Origin: an uncultured Paracoccaceae bacterium
GTDB taxonomy: Bacteria; Pseudomonadota; Alphaproteobacteria; Rhodobacterales; Rhodobacteraceae
Assembly (NCBI GenBank): GCA_947497185.1
Contig: CANMFL010000003.1
Location: 186,001-250,000 of the forward strand
DNA: 64,000 nt
Direction of reading: 5' to 3'
A program made the translations under genes and the position numbers. Each line of letters begins with the position of its first letter. The first letter of the stretch is position 1. Under the pieces are notes generated by a model, which saw only the letters and a list, made by a program, of their open reading frames with translations, did no database searches and was not told the DNA's origin. Of this stretch, positions 1 to 9,855 are shown piece after piece.

Positions 1-159
1 CGGGCGCGTCAATCCCGCATGCACCTCACCCTCTGCACCTGCAAACGTCAGCGGCATCTCAGACAGCGCGACAGTTGTAATCTCTGGCGTGTCTCTATTC
101 GGAACAAAGCCAAGCCAAGTGATTTTACCTGTGAAAGACGTCGGTGTCAGTGCTTGCAT
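1..159 (-). CDS. MOSC-domain protein (5' part only)
   Basis: The first 53 residues of a minus-strand gene that runs off the left edge of the window. The start ATG at 159 follows a good AAGGAG-like ribosome site. The visible N-terminus contains GKITWLGFVP and FAGAEGEVHAGLTRP, which I recognise as the opening of the small MOSC-domain proteins (molybdenum-cofactor sulfurase C-terminal fold, thought to bind or move sulfur) common in Rhodobacteraceae. The catalytic Cys of MOSC proteins lies beyond the edge and cannot be checked. It sits downstream of ftsH on the same strand but is separated from it by a strong hairpin terminator, so it probably has its own promoter. Confidence 0.7.
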   Translation of the reverse strand, partial: MQALTPTSFTGKITWLGFVPNRDTPEITTVALSEMPLTFAGAEGEVHAGLTRP

Positions 160-222
160 TTTCAGTCTCCTTTTTCGGGCATCAAGCTAGGAAAACGTCG
201 AGAACACAACCCTGTACAAACG

Positions 223-249
223 AAAACCCCGCCACATGGGCGGGGTTTT
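223..249 (-). terminator. Intrinsic terminator after ftsH
   Basis: An 11-bp perfect stem (AAAACCCCGCC paired with GGCGGGGTTTT) around a 5-nt loop, ending in a T tract on the minus strand. It lies just past the ftsH stop codon. Confidence 0.85.
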
Positions 250-257
250 GAAGTTAT

Positions 258-2177
258 TTAAACCGAAGGTTCTGGCTCCATGCCGCCTTCGTCAGATTTT
301 GGCTTTTTCGGCTTCGTCTTTGGAATTGCCGTTACCGAATTTCCGTCGCTCGGCGGGGTGTCGTCAGCATCATCGCCGCGGTTCAATGTTTCACCCGCAA
401 TGACGCGCGTAATCTCGCTACCAGTCAGCGTTTCATACTCTAACAACCCTTGTGCAAGACGCTCTAGATCGCCTGACTTTTCAGTCAAAATCCGTTTCGC
501 TGTCTCGTAGCCCTCGTCAATAAAGCGGCGCACTTCTTCATCAATCGTTTTCTGCGTATCGGCAGAATGGCTCGTCGCGCCAGCATAGTTGCCAAGGTGG
601 CTTTGCTGTTCGTTGGCGTAATCAATATGGCCAATTTTGTCAGAGAAGCCAAACTGCGTCACCATCGCACGAGCGATTTTCGACACTTGCTGGATGTCAG
701 ATGTGGCACCAGACGTGACGTTTTCAGCGCCAAAGATCAGCTCTTCCGCAACCTTACCGCCCATCGCCATCGCGATTTTCGATGTATATTTCGTATAGCT
801 GACCGACAATTGATCACGTTCAGGCAAGGACAGAACCAAGCCCAACGCTCGACCGCGCGGGATAATCGTCGCCTTATGGATCGGATCATGTTGCGGTACG
901 TTCAAACCAACAATCGCATGGCCCGCTTCGTGGTAAGCTGTCAGCTTTTTCTCGTCCTCGGTCATGACCATAGACCGACGCTCTGCGCCCATCATCACTT
1001 TGTCTTTTGCGGATTCGAAATCGATCATTGTCACAAAACGGCGTCCGATACGGGCAGCCATCAACGCAGATTCGTTCACGAGGTTCGCAAGATCGGCACC
1101 AGAGAAACCAGGTGTACCACGTGCGATAATCCGCAAATCGACGTCGGGACCAAGTGGAACTTTACGCGCGTGCACGCCCAAAATCTTTTCGCGGCCTTTG
1201 ATGTCAGGGTTCGGCACCTGCACCTGACGGTCAAAACGACCCGGACGCAGCAACGCAGGGTCCAGAACGTCAGGACGGTTGGTCGCGGCGACGATAATAA
1301 TACCTTCGTTCGCTTCAAAGCCATCCATCTCGACCAGCAATTGGTTCAATGTCTGTTCACGCTCGTCGTTCCCGCCGCCGTAACCGGCACCACGCGAACG
1401 GCCAACGGCATCGATTTCATCAATGAAAACAATACACGGTGCGTTCTTTTTACCTTGTTCAAACATGTCACGGACACGGGATGCACCCACGCCGACGAAC
1501 ATCTCGACAAAGTCGGAACCGGAAATCGTGAAGAACGGCACACCAGCTTCGCCCGCAATCGCGCGCGCCAGCAACGTTTTACCAGTACCCGGAGGGCCAA
1601 CAAGCAGCGCGCCTTTTGGAATTTTACCGCCAAGCCGCGAGAATTTCTGCGGATTGCGCAGGAATTCAACGATTTCTTCAAGTTCTTCTTTCGCTTCATC
1701 AATGCCAGCGACATCATCAAACGTCACGCGACCATGCTTTTCGGTCAACAGTTTCGCCTTGGATTTGCCAAAGCCCATCGCCCCGCCTTTGCCGCCGCCT
1801 TGCATCCGGTTCATAAAGTAGATCCAGACACCGATCAGCAGCGCAAATGGCAACAATCCGATCAGGAATGACTGCAAACCTGACTGTTCTTGCGCACGTG
1901 CCGCGACTGGAATGTCGTTCGAAATCAACAAGTCAGTGACTTCGGCGTCACGTGGCATGATCGCGACATAGTCCTGACCGTTTGTGCCACGATAGCGGAT
2001 TTGCTCGCCGTCCAACGTGACCTGCGCGATCGAACCCGCTTCAACGGATGTTACAAATTCTGAATAGCTCTTTGAATTCGATACTGTCGAACCCTGCCCA
2101 CCGGAAAATAGGCTGAATAAAGCCATCACCAGCAAGAATAGTACGACCCAGAAGACAAGATTGCGTGCGTTGCCCAA
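258..2177 (-). CDS. ftsH: ATP-dependent zinc metalloprotease FtsH
   Basis: Inner-membrane AAA+ protease that extracts and degrades membrane proteins and short-lived regulators. The 639 residues match the family length. There are membrane segments at about 8-26 and 103-123, Walker A GPPGTGKT at 194-201, Walker B FIDEID at 251-256, an arginine-finger region near RPGRFDR (311-317), and the zinc-binding protease motif HEAGH at 416-420. The start is a TTG codon, not ATG: AAGGAG sits seven bases upstream, and the N-terminus MGNARN matches the usual Roseobacter form. It follows tilS with an 86-bp gap and ends at a hairpin terminator. Confidence 0.97.
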   Translation of the reverse strand: MGNARNLVFWVVLFLLVMALFSLFSGGQGSTVSNSKSYSEFVTSVEAGSIAQVTLDGEQIRYRGTNGQDYVAIMPRDAEVTDLLISNDIPVAARAQEQSGLQSFLIGLLPFALLIGVWIYFMNRMQGGGKGGAMGFGKSKAKLLTEKHGRVTFDDVAGIDEAKEELEEIVEFLRNPQKFSRLGGKIPKGALLVGPPGTGKTLLARAIAGEAGVPFFTISGSDFVEMFVGVGASRVRDMFEQGKKNAPCIVFIDEIDAVGRSRGAGYGGGNDEREQTLNQLLVEMDGFEANEGIIIVAATNRPDVLDPALLRPGRFDRQVQVPNPDIKGREKILGVHARKVPLGPDVDLRIIARGTPGFSGADLANLVNESALMAARIGRRFVTMIDFESAKDKVMMGAERRSMVMTEDEKKLTAYHEAGHAIVGLNVPQHDPIHKATIIPRGRALGLVLSLPERDQLSVSYTKYTSKIAMAMGGKVAEELIFGAENVTSGATSDIQQVSKIARAMVTQFGFSDKIGHIDYANEQQSHLGNYAGATSHSADTQKTIDEEVRRFIDEGYETAKRILTEKSGDLERLAQGLLEYETLTGSEITRVIAGETLNRGDDADDTPPSDGNSVTAIPKTKPKKPKSDEGGMEPEPSV

Positions 2178-2263
2178 GGCGACACTCCTTAAAATCGGAA
2201 AAATCGGTGCCGACAGAGTCGGACCTAAGCGTTAAAGGTAAAATAGACGTTCACAGCCTAAGT

Positions 2264-3517
2264 TCAATGCGTCAGCAGCGATCTATGGAAATCCGCGACA
2301 AATTGCGTCGAAAAACCATTGAAAAAGCCTGCCGCGGGGGCCGAAAGCAACGTTGCCCCGTCGAAAACAGCCGGTGTTGCCATCAAAGAAGACCGCTCAC
2401 CCCCTGTATTTCGCCACGTCTTTACTTCGTTAATACTATCACCCAACGCACTTACACGCAAACGAGCGGGCCAAACACCACCTGTTGTCGGAAAAATCGA
2501 CCACCGATGATCCCAAATCAATTTCGCTTCACCGCCTTGCGACGTTATCACGTCAGAACATGCGCTGGCCTCGCGCATCATCCGCACACCGCCCCCTTCA
2601 GGGACAAGTTTCACGCCATGAAGCGTCCTCGTATATCCTGCATTCACAGCATCGGCGGCATCGCGTAACGCCTTGTAACGAGGTCGAAAATCCGATCCGC
2701 TGATCCATTTGAGACCGGCCGCGAAAACCCGACCGCTTGTATCATCGTGATCTAGGTCGAACACACCTTGGGCAAAAACAAGGTCAGCCCCTGCAATTCG
2801 CACATGCTTTTGCGCGAAATCAGATGCCGCGTGGTTAAGGCTGGTCCGCGCCCGCTGCATATGGTGCGACGTCGCGATCAGGCGTTCCGCCGTCAGGCCC
2901 AAGTCTTGCAGATACGGCATCATTTGACGCGCGCGCACCCGATCATATGACGGATCATCGTTGGAGGGGTCATCAATCCAAGGAACGCCAACCCCTTGTA
3001 AGTAATTACGTAAATCGGCCCTGCGCGCTTGCAACAATGGCCGTGCGAACAACCCGTTCTTCATGTGCGACATGGCCGCCAAACCATCTACGCCAGAGCC
3101 ACGCGCAAGGTTCATCAGCATCGTTTCGGCCTGATCGTCCATCGTATGACCGAGTAAGACATGGTTAATATCCCGACGTTCTGCCCATGCGGTCAAAAGC
3201 GCGTAGCGGGCTTGTCTTGCTTCCGATTGCAGATTTCCTGCTCCATCCCAATCGGTCCAAACAAGCGTCTCGTGGGGGACGGCAAATCGGGCACACAGGT
3301 TCGCAACTTGCACGGCCTCTTCCGCCGCTTCAGGTCGCAATCCATGATCGACCGTTGCAGCAAACACTTGTTTTCCGGCGTTTTTTGCCCACTCAACCGC
3401 CAGTAAAAGCAAGGCGGTGCTATCGCTACCACCAGAAATGGCGACCCCGATCCGGTCGCCATTTTCGTGAGTATCAAGAAACGAAAGCCCCTCTGCGAAT
3501 GTCGCAGTCAGCGTCAT
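2264..3517 (-). CDS. tilS: tRNA(Ile)-lysidine synthetase TilS
   Basis: Converts the wobble cytidine of the CAU-anticodon tRNA-Ile to lysidine with ATP and lysine, which changes both decoding and charging. The PP-loop ATP pyrophosphatase motif SGGSDS is at residues 28-33 of a 417-residue protein. The ATG at 3517 is chosen because it overlaps the cpoB stop as ATGA. A longer in-frame reading upstream would run into cpoB and carries no family-like sequence. The tol-pal, tilS, ftsH order is usual for alphaproteobacteria. Confidence 0.93.
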   Translation of the reverse strand: MTLTATFAEGLSFLDTHENGDRIGVAISGGSDSTALLLLAVEWAKNAGKQVFAATVDHGLRPEAAEEAVQVANLCARFAVPHETLVWTDWDGAGNLQSEARQARYALLTAWAERRDINHVLLGHTMDDQAETMLMNLARGSGVDGLAAMSHMKNGLFARPLLQARRADLRNYLQGVGVPWIDDPSNDDPSYDRVRARQMMPYLQDLGLTAERLIATSHHMQRARTSLNHAASDFAQKHVRIAGADLVFAQGVFDLDHDDTSGRVFAAGLKWISGSDFRPRYKALRDAADAVNAGYTRTLHGVKLVPEGGGVRMMREASACSDVITSQGGEAKLIWDHRWSIFPTTGGVWPARLRVSALGDSINEVKTWRNTGGERSSLMATPAVFDGATLLSAPAAGFFNGFSTQFVADFHRSLLTH

Positions 3518-4332
3518 TGGCACCCTAAGTTGCGCATCGCTGATTGCGCTTGAAGCACATTCGCGTTGCCTGGAAACCGCACTTCGACTTCCGCCAAGGT
3601 GATGCACCCGTCTTGGATCTGGCCGACAGCGCCCAACGCGACGCCCAATTTCACCAATGCTTCTGGCGCAAATTGACCTTGGGGATTGCCGGAAAACGAA
3701 TTCAGATAGGCCCGCGCTGCCGCTGCTGTTTCGTTCAATCCATTCAACGCATCACCGCGCAAAAGCTGCGCTTGCTGGCTTACTGGGCTGCCCGGATAGG
3801 ACGTGCCGAAGGTCTCAAGGAGGTCAGCGGCGCCGCGAAAGTCACCGGATGCGAGCGCCTCCTGCGCCCGCTCAAAGTCTGCTTGTTCGCCAATCGCCAT
3901 CGCAGGCGTACCCGTCGCAGGTGCTGGTGTCGCGGACGGTACATTCGCACCATTATCCACGCCGCCCAGTGACGGTGTGTCGCCTAACTGCCCGATATCA
4001 CAGCCATCTTCCAACTCGCACAGACGAAATTCGAGATCGCCAATCCGGTTCGTCCCATCAACGGTGATCCTGTTCACGCGAAATTCCAGCTCTTCCGTTT
4101 TGGACGTCAGCCGTTGCAATTCTGATTCGATAGCATTCAACCGATCCAGCGGCGTGTTGCCTGCCGTACCGGTCGTCAGGCCACCAGTCGTGGACAATTC
4201 AGTCTTTAACCCGTTGATATCACTATAAAGCACGGCCAGTTGCTGGCGAATATCTGCCAGCGTCGCATCTTGGGCCATCACCGTCATTGGGGTGATGGCC
4301 AAAACCAGTGCAAGTGTTAGAAAACGCCGCAT
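3514..4332 (-). CDS. cpoB: Cell division coordinator CpoB (YbgF)
   Basis: Periplasmic partner of the Tol-Pal system that links outer-membrane constriction to peptidoglycan synthesis. The 272 residues start with a Sec signal peptide (about 1-20, ending VMAQ). A helical, coiled-coil-like segment with repeated Leu/Glu spacing follows (about 35-95), then a low-complexity Ala/Pro/Thr linker and C-terminal TPR repeats (about 145-270, for example DFRGAADLLETFGTSYPGSP). It lies ten bases after pal and overlaps tilS by four bases, so it is translationally coupled in the tol operon. Confidence 0.92.
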   Translation of the reverse strand: MRRFLTLALVLAITPMTVMAQDATLADIRQQLAVLYSDINGLKTELSTTGGLTTGTAGNTPLDRLNAIESELQRLTSKTEELEFRVNRITVDGTNRIGDLEFRLCELEDGCDIGQLGDTPSLGGVDNGANVPSATPAPATGTPAMAIGEQADFERAQEALASGDFRGAADLLETFGTSYPGSPVSQQAQLLRGDALNGLNETAAAARAYLNSFSGNPQGQFAPEALVKLGVALGAVGQIQDGCITLAEVEVRFPGNANVLQAQSAMRNLGCQ

Positions 4333-4342
4333 ATTTTCGTCC

Positions 4343-4876
4343 TTAGCTTAGGCCGCCAGCAGCAATAACCGTCACCGCGCGGCGGTTCTGGGCATAGCAT
4401 TCAGCGGACGAACAAACCTCGATTGGGCGTTCTTTACCGTATGAAATTACGCGCAATCTGGACGACGGAACGCCTTGCGACACAAGGTATTCGCGCACGG
4501 CATTTGCACGACGGTTTCCAAGGGCAAGGTTGTATTCCCGCGTGCCTTGCTCATCGGCGTGACCTTCGATGATTGCTTGGTAATCAGCGTTTGTTTTCAA
4601 CCAGTTCGCTTGGCCGGACAGCGTTTGCTGACCTGCGGGCGTCAGTGTCGAACTATCGACAACAAACAAAACCCGATCACCGACAGTTTGGCTGAAATAC
4701 TGTGGGCTACGCGGATCGTTCGCACCAGTTGGTGCAATCGGGGCCACGGCTGAGCCGCCACCATTTGCGCCAGCACCCGTACCGGCACCACCTGCACCGC
4801 CAAAGCGATCAGGGTTCGTACACGCGGCAGTTGCCAAAATAAGGCCCACCAACGCTGCTTTTTTCAAAAATACCAT
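4343..4876 (-). CDS. pal: Peptidoglycan-associated lipoprotein Pal
   Basis: Outer-membrane lipoprotein that binds meso-diaminopimelate of peptidoglycan and is the terminal partner of TolB. The lipobox ATAAC places the lipidated Cys at residue 19. The OmpA-like domain fills the C-terminal two thirds and contains EGHADEQGTREYNLALG, the typical peptidoglycan-binding signature. The internal ATG at 4876 is preferred over an upstream ATG at 4900, because AGGA lies eight bases before it and the signal peptide then begins normally (MVFLKKAALVGL). A Gly/Ala-rich stretch follows the Cys. Confidence 0.94.
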   Translation of the reverse strand: MVFLKKAALVGLILATAACTNPDRFGGAGGAGTGAGANGGGSAVAPIAPTGANDPRSPQYFSQTVGDRVLFVVDSSTLTPAGQQTLSGQANWLKTNADYQAIIEGHADEQGTREYNLALGNRRANAVREYLVSQGVPSSRLRVISYGKERPIEVCSSAECYAQNRRAVTVIAAGGLS

Positions 4877-4952
4877 ATGCCCGTTCCTATTATTCTTCAT
4901 TTGTTAGCGTGATCTTAACATGTCTTTTCCATGCTGTGAATCACGCTTTGCT

Positions 4953-6278
4953 TTATGGCTGCAATGGACCCCAAGTCGGGTCCGACGCGCCACCTTGAAT
5001 GGGGACCGCTTGCAAATTACGACCAGACGCATCGACTGAATACAACGCCGAGGTGCCGCCAGCGCCCAATGTCTCGCGGAAGAACATAATCACGCGGCCA
5101 TTCGGGGACCATGTCGGGCCCTCATCCAATGGGGACGCGGTCAACAGCCGCTCTTCGCTACCATCGGTACGCATCACACCGATATGGAAACGACCTGCGT
5201 TCTGCTTGGTAAATGCAATCTGATCGCCACGCGGGGACCAAACCGGCGTCCCGTAACGACCTTCACCGAACGAAATACGCTGCGCTTCACCACCGCTAGC
5301 GGACATTATGTAGAGTTGCGGCGAGCCTGACCTGTCGCTTTCAAAAACAATCTGCGACCCGTCAGGGCTAAATGAAGGGGCCGTCTCAATCGACGGGGCC
5401 GATGTCAGTCGCGTGTGCGCGCCGCTTGCCAAATCTGTGCGGTATAAATCTGTGTTACCACCATTCGAAAGGCTATAAATCACCTGCGTACCATCACGAG
5501 AAAACCGCGGTGAAAACGCCATTTCGCCTTCAGCTGTTGTCAACTGACGACGACCGACGTTCGCAACATCGAGCACGTTGATACGCGGAAATCCTGATTC
5601 ATATGACGTATAAAGTACGCGGTCGCCCGTCGGACTAAAACGCGGCGCAAGCACGATGGCACTGCTATCCGTCAAGAACTGCAGGTTCGCGCCGTCAAAA
5701 TCCATGATCGCAAGACGCTTCGCACGGTTATCTTTTGGACCCGCTTCGGACACAAATACAACACGGCTGTCGAAATAACCACCCTCGCCTGTGATCCGCG
5801 AATAGGCAGCATCGGCAACTTTGTGCGCCATTCGACGCCAGCCCGGAACGGTGCCTGCAAACTGCAAACCACCACCCAATTCGGCACCAGAGAACACATC
5901 ATAAAGACGGAATTTCACTGTCAGATTTTGACCGCTAACCGCAACAGAGCCCTTAATTAACGCCTGCGTATTGATCGCACGCCAGTCAGGATAAGAAACC
6001 GGCTGCGAAAACGACGCCTCTTGCGCGATGAATGCAGAGGCTGGAATTTCGCGGAACAATCCAGTGCCCGTCAAATCACCAGCGACGAGCCGCGAAATGT
6101 CAGCCGCGACCTGCGCGGCTTCGGGGTTCTCGGCCTCAAACGTCGGCACCGCAAACGGCAGTGGTTCGATAACCCCGTCCGTGATGGTTAACCGCAAAGG
6201 ACCATCCTGTGCCACAACAGGGGCCGCAAGGGGGCCGGTCAATGCCGCCGCCAGCAAAATGGTCAACAGTCGTTTCAT
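4953..6278 (-). CDS. tolB: Tol-Pal periplasmic protein TolB
   Basis: Periplasmic beta-propeller that shuttles between Pal and TolA. The 441 residues carry a clear Sec signal peptide (about 1-23, ending VVAQ), an N-terminal alpha/beta domain, and WD40/PD40-type propeller repeats from about 190 on ([16 protein letters not shown] and several relatives). Length and organisation are standard. It sits between tolA and pal on the same strand with gaps of about 100 and 76 bases. Confidence 0.97.
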   Translation of the reverse strand: MKRLLTILLAAALTGPLAAPVVAQDGPLRLTITDGVIEPLPFAVPTFEAENPEAAQVAADISRLVAGDLTGTGLFREIPASAFIAQEASFSQPVSYPDWRAINTQALIKGSVAVSGQNLTVKFRLYDVFSGAELGGGLQFAGTVPGWRRMAHKVADAAYSRITGEGGYFDSRVVFVSEAGPKDNRAKRLAIMDFDGANLQFLTDSSAIVLAPRFSPTGDRVLYTSYESGFPRINVLDVANVGRRQLTTAEGEMAFSPRFSRDGTQVIYSLSNGGNTDLYRTDLASGAHTRLTSAPSIETAPSFSPDGSQIVFESDRSGSPQLYIMSASGGEAQRISFGEGRYGTPVWSPRGDQIAFTKQNAGRFHIGVMRTDGSEERLLTASPLDEGPTWSPNGRVIMFFRETLGAGGTSALYSVDASGRNLQAVPIQGGASDPTWGPLQP

Positions 6279-6379
6279 GCTCTCGCCTCATTTTCGCAAG
6301 GTGCGCTTGCACCCTCGTATTAACTACAACATGCGTCACGGGGAAAAGTTTCCACCCCCCATGCGCAATTTCTTGCCGT

Positions 6380-7516
6380 TTACCTTAATCGCATTCCGGA
6401 TGGATCAAACGTAATTTCAACATCTTTCCACTGACCATACTTATCAGCAGGCAACTGATACCCATTCGGGTTCTGACAGCGCAGAATTGCGCGCCGCGCC
6501 GCTTCAAATGCGGTACTTTGCGCCGATCCATCACCACCAGACGCAGAAACTTGGCGCACATCGCCCTGCACTTTGCCGTTTTGATCAAGACTGAACGCAA
6601 CAACCATAGTCACCCGAGCCGCAACAGACCCCGGATCTACGTTCCAACACCGGTTTACAGCCACACGAAACCCTTCGCGTTCCGACCCGGACATTGGCGG
6701 TCCTTGGGGAACATCCGGCTGAGTTGCCGCCGCAGCCGCAGCAACCGCCGCTGCGACAGCCGCATCATCAACAGCGTTCGTATTCACATTATCGCTCGAT
6801 GCTGTGGAGGTTTCAGCAGGCGTTACAAGCGCCGGGGTCGGCGCAGGCGTTGGCCGATTAGGGCGCACTGCCGGACGCACGGACGCCTCAACAGCCCCCG
6901 AAGGCGCCGTATCCTCCGGCACAATCGCAGTCGCCGCCTCTTCTGGTGCGGCTTCTTCAACCTGTTCTTCCACAACTTCTGCGGGCGTCTCCTGTTCAGG
7001 CGCGGCACTGGCGGTTTCGACTTCGGCCAAAGGCACATCCTCGGGCGGAGGTGCGACTTGCGTCGGCGCGATCCGATCCGCTTGCCGTTCTTGCGGGCGT
7101 GGGGACACAGCTAAATCAGGCGCACCCGGTGCAGGCGTTTCCGGCATGGGCGGCAAATCTGGGATCGCATCCGTCACTGGCGCAGGTTCAGCAGGTTGTT
7201 CAAGTGTTGCGGGCGGCGTCTCAGGCGCAGGTAGTTCAACCACCTCAGGTTGCGTTTGCGTCGGAGCCGTTTCCGCAGGAACGTCAGGCGCGGGTGCAGC
7301 CTCATCAATCTCTGGGACTGGCGGAACACTTGGATCTGCCGTGCCCGGCTGCGGCGTCGACGCGGCAACGATCCGTTCGTATTCCTCGCCCGAGACGACC
7401 GAAACTTCGGACACCTCAAACGGCAGTGGCTCCGCGCTAAAACCCCAGCCCGCGACAAGCCAAATCACGAGCCCCGCGTGTCCTACCCCAGAAGTAATTG
7501 TGCCCGGTGTGGCCAT
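6380..7516 (-). CDS. tolA: Tol-Pal energy transducer TolA
   Basis: Spans the periplasm and transmits proton-motive force from TolQR to TolB/Pal. One N-terminal membrane segment (about 10-30) is followed by a long low-complexity region rich in Pro, Ala, Glu and Thr (about 45-255), and then a C-terminal globular domain (about 275-378) containing NRCWNVDPGS and a conserved Cys near the end. The Pro/Glu-rich middle, in place of the Ala/Lys helix of E. coli, is common in alphaproteobacteria. It starts six bases after the tolR stop. Confidence 0.92.
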   Translation of the reverse strand: MATPGTITSGVGHAGLVIWLVAGWGFSAEPLPFEVSEVSVVSGEEYERIVAASTPQPGTADPSVPPVPEIDEAAPAPDVPAETAPTQTQPEVVELPAPETPPATLEQPAEPAPVTDAIPDLPPMPETPAPGAPDLAVSPRPQERQADRIAPTQVAPPPEDVPLAEVETASAAPEQETPAEVVEEQVEEAAPEEAATAIVPEDTAPSGAVEASVRPAVRPNRPTPAPTPALVTPAETSTASSDNVNTNAVDDAAVAAAVAAAAAATQPDVPQGPPMSGSEREGFRVAVNRCWNVDPGSVAARVTMVVAFSLDQNGKVQGDVRQVSASGGDGSAQSTAFEAARRAILRCQNPNGYQLPADKYGQWKDVEITFDPSGMRLR

Positions 7517-7522
7517 TCTGGC

Positions 7523-7990
7523 TTACTCGCTCGCGTCCGGTTGGGCGATGTCCGTGACCAAACCGATGTTGGAAAAGCCGCCAGCGTTCAAGTCACCCAT
7601 GATTTCGGCAACCGTATCCCACGGGTTAGCACCATCAGCGCGCAAGAATATGCGATCAGAGGTCCGCTCAGCCGCAATCGCAGATAGCTTAACCACCAAC
7701 TCATCACGAGATGTTTCAGTGGTCTGGATCAAGGTGCGACCATCGGCGGCAATCGTGACGGTCAACGGCTCCTCATCGTCAGAAGGCAGCGCATTAGCAC
7801 TCGTTTCAGGCAGTTCGACAGGGATACCAACCGTCATTAACGGTGCAGCAACCATAAAGATAATCAACAACACCAACATCACGTCCACAAACGGGGTGAT
7901 GTTAATTTCAGCAATCGGTTGACCGCGCGATGACCGACGACGACGCCTACGGCCCCCGCCACCATCTGATTTCATGACACCAGCGCCCAT
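7523..7990 (-). CDS. tolR: Tol-Pal biopolymer transporter TolR
   Basis: ExbD/TolR-family proton-channel subunit paired with TolQ in the inner membrane. 155 residues with an Arg-rich cytoplasmic start (GGRRRRRRSSRGQ), the signature EINITPFVDVMLVLLIIFMV holding the essential membrane Asp, and a periplasmic domain. The ATG at 7990 is chosen because it follows the tolQ stop by a single base. A longer in-frame reading would lie inside tolQ. Confidence 0.94.
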   Translation of the reverse strand: MGAGVMKSDGGGGRRRRRRSSRGQPIAEINITPFVDVMLVLLIIFMVAAPLMTVGIPVELPETSANALPSDDEEPLTVTIAADGRTLIQTTETSRDELVVKLSAIAAERTSDRIFLRADGANPWDTVAEIMGDLNAGGFSNIGLVTDIAQPDASE

Positions 7991-7991
7991 A

Positions 7992-8660
7992 TTAGCTATC
8001 CAACTGACGGCTAAGGATGGTGGCGAATTCATCAGCAAACGCTTCGTAACCGGCGGTGATCCGGTCGGCATCGGCGCTTAATTTGTTGTAGAAAATCACG
8101 GCAGGGATCGCGGCCAACAGGCCAAGCCCAGTCGCCAGCAAGGCCTCGGCAATCCCAGGTGCGACTACCGCAAGGTTGGTTGTCTGGGCTTCAGCAATCT
8201 CGATGAACGCATTCATAATGCCCCAAACCGTCCCGAAAAGCCCCACAAACGGCGCGGTAGAACCGGTGGTCGCCAAAACAGGCAAGCCCTTCAAAAGCCT
8301 CGCAGATTCCTTGGCGATCGCAACGTCCATTGATCGATCAATACGGGCCTGCGCGCCAGCAATCAGGTTACCGTCCTGCTTATGCGACCGACGCCATTCC
8401 AGCATACCAGCGGCGAAAATCTTTTCGCTCTGGCCACGCGGGTTCGCACCAATCTGGTCAAACAATGTGTCTAACGGCTCGCCTGACCAAAACGCCCGGT
8501 CAAAAACCTCGGCCTCGCGCTTTGCCTTGCGATATTGAATGATCTTGTCCACGATCACGGCCCAACACCACAAAGATGCAGCCATCAGCATCATCATGAC
8601 GAGTTTTACGGTGATCGTCGCGCGCGCAAACAGCGCCCACATTGTGAAGTCTTGTTCCAT
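7992..8660 (-). CDS. tolQ: Tol-Pal proton channel subunit TolQ
   Basis: ExbB/TolQ-family inner-membrane protein that forms the proton channel with TolR and energises TolA. The 222 residues hold three membrane segments (about 12-34, 125-147 and 160-185), with the typical TVWGIMNAF and GIAEALLATGLGLLAAIPA segments in the last two. A 104-bp gap separates it from ybgC and may carry a promoter, although no clear -35/-10 pair could be picked out. Confidence 0.95.
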   Translation of the reverse strand: MEQDFTMWALFARATITVKLVMMMLMAASLWCWAVIVDKIIQYRKAKREAEVFDRAFWSGEPLDTLFDQIGANPRGQSEKIFAAGMLEWRRSHKQDGNLIAGAQARIDRSMDVAIAKESARLLKGLPVLATTGSTAPFVGLFGTVWGIMNAFIEIAEAQTTNLAVVAPGIAEALLATGLGLLAAIPAVIFYNKLSADADRITAGYEAFADEFATILSRQLDS

Positions 8661-8764
8661 ATACCTGCTCTGCCCTTGGGCCCGTTCTCGGGCTCTGTTG
8701 CAGGTAGTGTTAAAGCAAGCCGATTACAAAATCCACGACCCAATTCATCACAAATTGTTCGTTT

Positions 8765-9151
8765 TTACGCCAGTCGTGCGCGAAGTTCCGCCGGTAGCCG
8801 CGTTGGTCGCCCTGCCACGGTCATACAAACCGCCGTTACTTCGGCTTTGAAAAGGCATTGATCCCCTCTCCAAACCGCCTGAACGAACACCCAACGCAAA
8901 GGCGACGTGACGCGATGATCCGTTTTCACAGCCAAAACGTCACCCAATCGCGCTGGCGCAAGATAATCCGCCACAACTCTGGTCACGACGAAAACTAGCC
9001 CATCGGCCTTCATTACGTTTTGATCGACGCCCAACTCTTCGACAACCTCAGAGCGAGCACGCTCAATGAAACGCAGGTAATTCGCATAATAAACAACGCC
9101 GCCCATGTCAGTGTCTTCATAATAAACCTTAACGGGAAACTGATGTGTCAT
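8765..9151 (-). CDS. ybgC: Tol-Pal-associated acyl-CoA thioesterase YbgC
   Basis: Hotdog-fold thioesterase of the 4-hydroxybenzoyl-CoA thioesterase class, usually encoded at the head of tol-pal operons and linked to phospholipid metabolism. The 128 residues begin with the active-site signature YYEDTDMGGVVYYANYL, which carries the catalytic Asp. The start overlaps the stop of the upstream unknown gene as ATGA, so the two are probably translationally coupled. Confidence 0.93.
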   Translation of the reverse strand: MTHQFPVKVYYEDTDMGGVVYYANYLRFIERARSEVVEELGVDQNVMKADGLVFVVTRVVADYLAPARLGDVLAVKTDHRVTSPLRWVFVQAVWRGDQCLFKAEVTAVCMTVAGRPTRLPAELRARLA

Positions 9152-9777
9152 CCGGTCGGGCCCAATCGCGCAGCCAACCGCAACGCATGTGACGGATCAC
9201 GCGCAACATCAGGCATCACCGGATCATAAACAGCACGAATCACGTCGGCGACATCCGGTCGCAACACCGTCTGTTCATTCACAACTGCCAGCGGCGACGC
9301 ATCGCGAAATGCGGTATCAGACCACAAGAGAATAGTCTGCACAGCCTGCGAAAGCGCCAAAGTATCCGCCGACACCTGCGCTAACGCATCATCCATCCGC
9401 AAAAACACAAACGCCGCCTTTATCGCACCGGCCTCGTCAAACCGGAACATGCGATACTGATTGGCATCCGCAGCTTTCAATTTCGTCACCAGCGGCCCTA
9501 AATCCGGCAGCATTTTATCCAGATGCGGCAAATCCAGCATCTCATCCCAATCCCGACAGAAAAACACCATCAGATTGGCGCCCAACTCCATGTCGGTCTC
9601 GTCCATCTTATGGCCAGCCAACACAACGACAGCCTCAATCGCGCCCTTAAAAACGGCCAGCGTCGCATCATCGACACCGAAAACAACAGGCACAATCGGA
9701 CGCCCCCACCGCGCACAGAGATAAGTATTGTCTGCGCGCGTAAACAACGCCGCGACCTGATCCGCTTCCATCTTCAT
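9148..9777 (-). CDS. Conserved protein of unknown function between ruvB and ybgC
   Basis: I do not recognise a named domain in these 209 residues. The protein looks soluble, with no signal peptide or membrane segment, and alternates helices with short hydrophobic strands (CARWGRPIVPVVFGV, ANLMVFFCRDWDEML). Two ATG codons, at 9777 and 9771, could be the start. It overlaps ybgC by four bases and follows ruvB after a spacer holding two palindromes. I recall similar genes at the same place in other Rhodobacteraceae, so it is probably real and conserved there, but nothing in it shows a function. Confidence 0.75.
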   Translation of the reverse strand: MKMEADQVAALFTRADNTYLCARWGRPIVPVVFGVDDATLAVFKGAIEAVVVLAGHKMDETDMELGANLMVFFCRDWDEMLDLPHLDKMLPDLGPLVTKLKAADANQYRMFRFDEAGAIKAAFVFLRMDDALAQVSADTLALSQAVQTILLWSDTAFRDASPLAVVNEQTVLRPDVADVIRAVYDPVMPDVARDPSHALRLAARLGPTG

Positions 9778-9807
9778 TTCGCCTTAACAACTCCCGCCGG
9801 AGGCACC

Positions 9808-9849
9808 CAAATTTTCTCGAAAATTTGTACGATTTTTCGAGAAAAATCG
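9808..9849. repeat. Two adjacent 20-bp palindromes after ruvB
   Basis: Two inverted repeats sit side by side two bases apart. Each has 9-bp arms and a 2-base centre: CAAATTTTC-tc-GAAAATTTG (9808-9827) and CGATTTTTC-ga-GAAAAATCG (9830-9849). They begin seven bases past the ruvB stop. Copies with the same architecture occur at 26062 and 57217. They could fold as RNA hairpins, or act as DNA sites or small mobile palindromes. Confidence 0.8.
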
Positions 9850-9855
9850 ATCACC

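Noticed and set aside
567-1871. 434-codon open frame on the plus strand opposite ftsH
   Set aside because: Antisense to the well-supported ftsH gene, with composition of a reverse reading and no recognisable domain.
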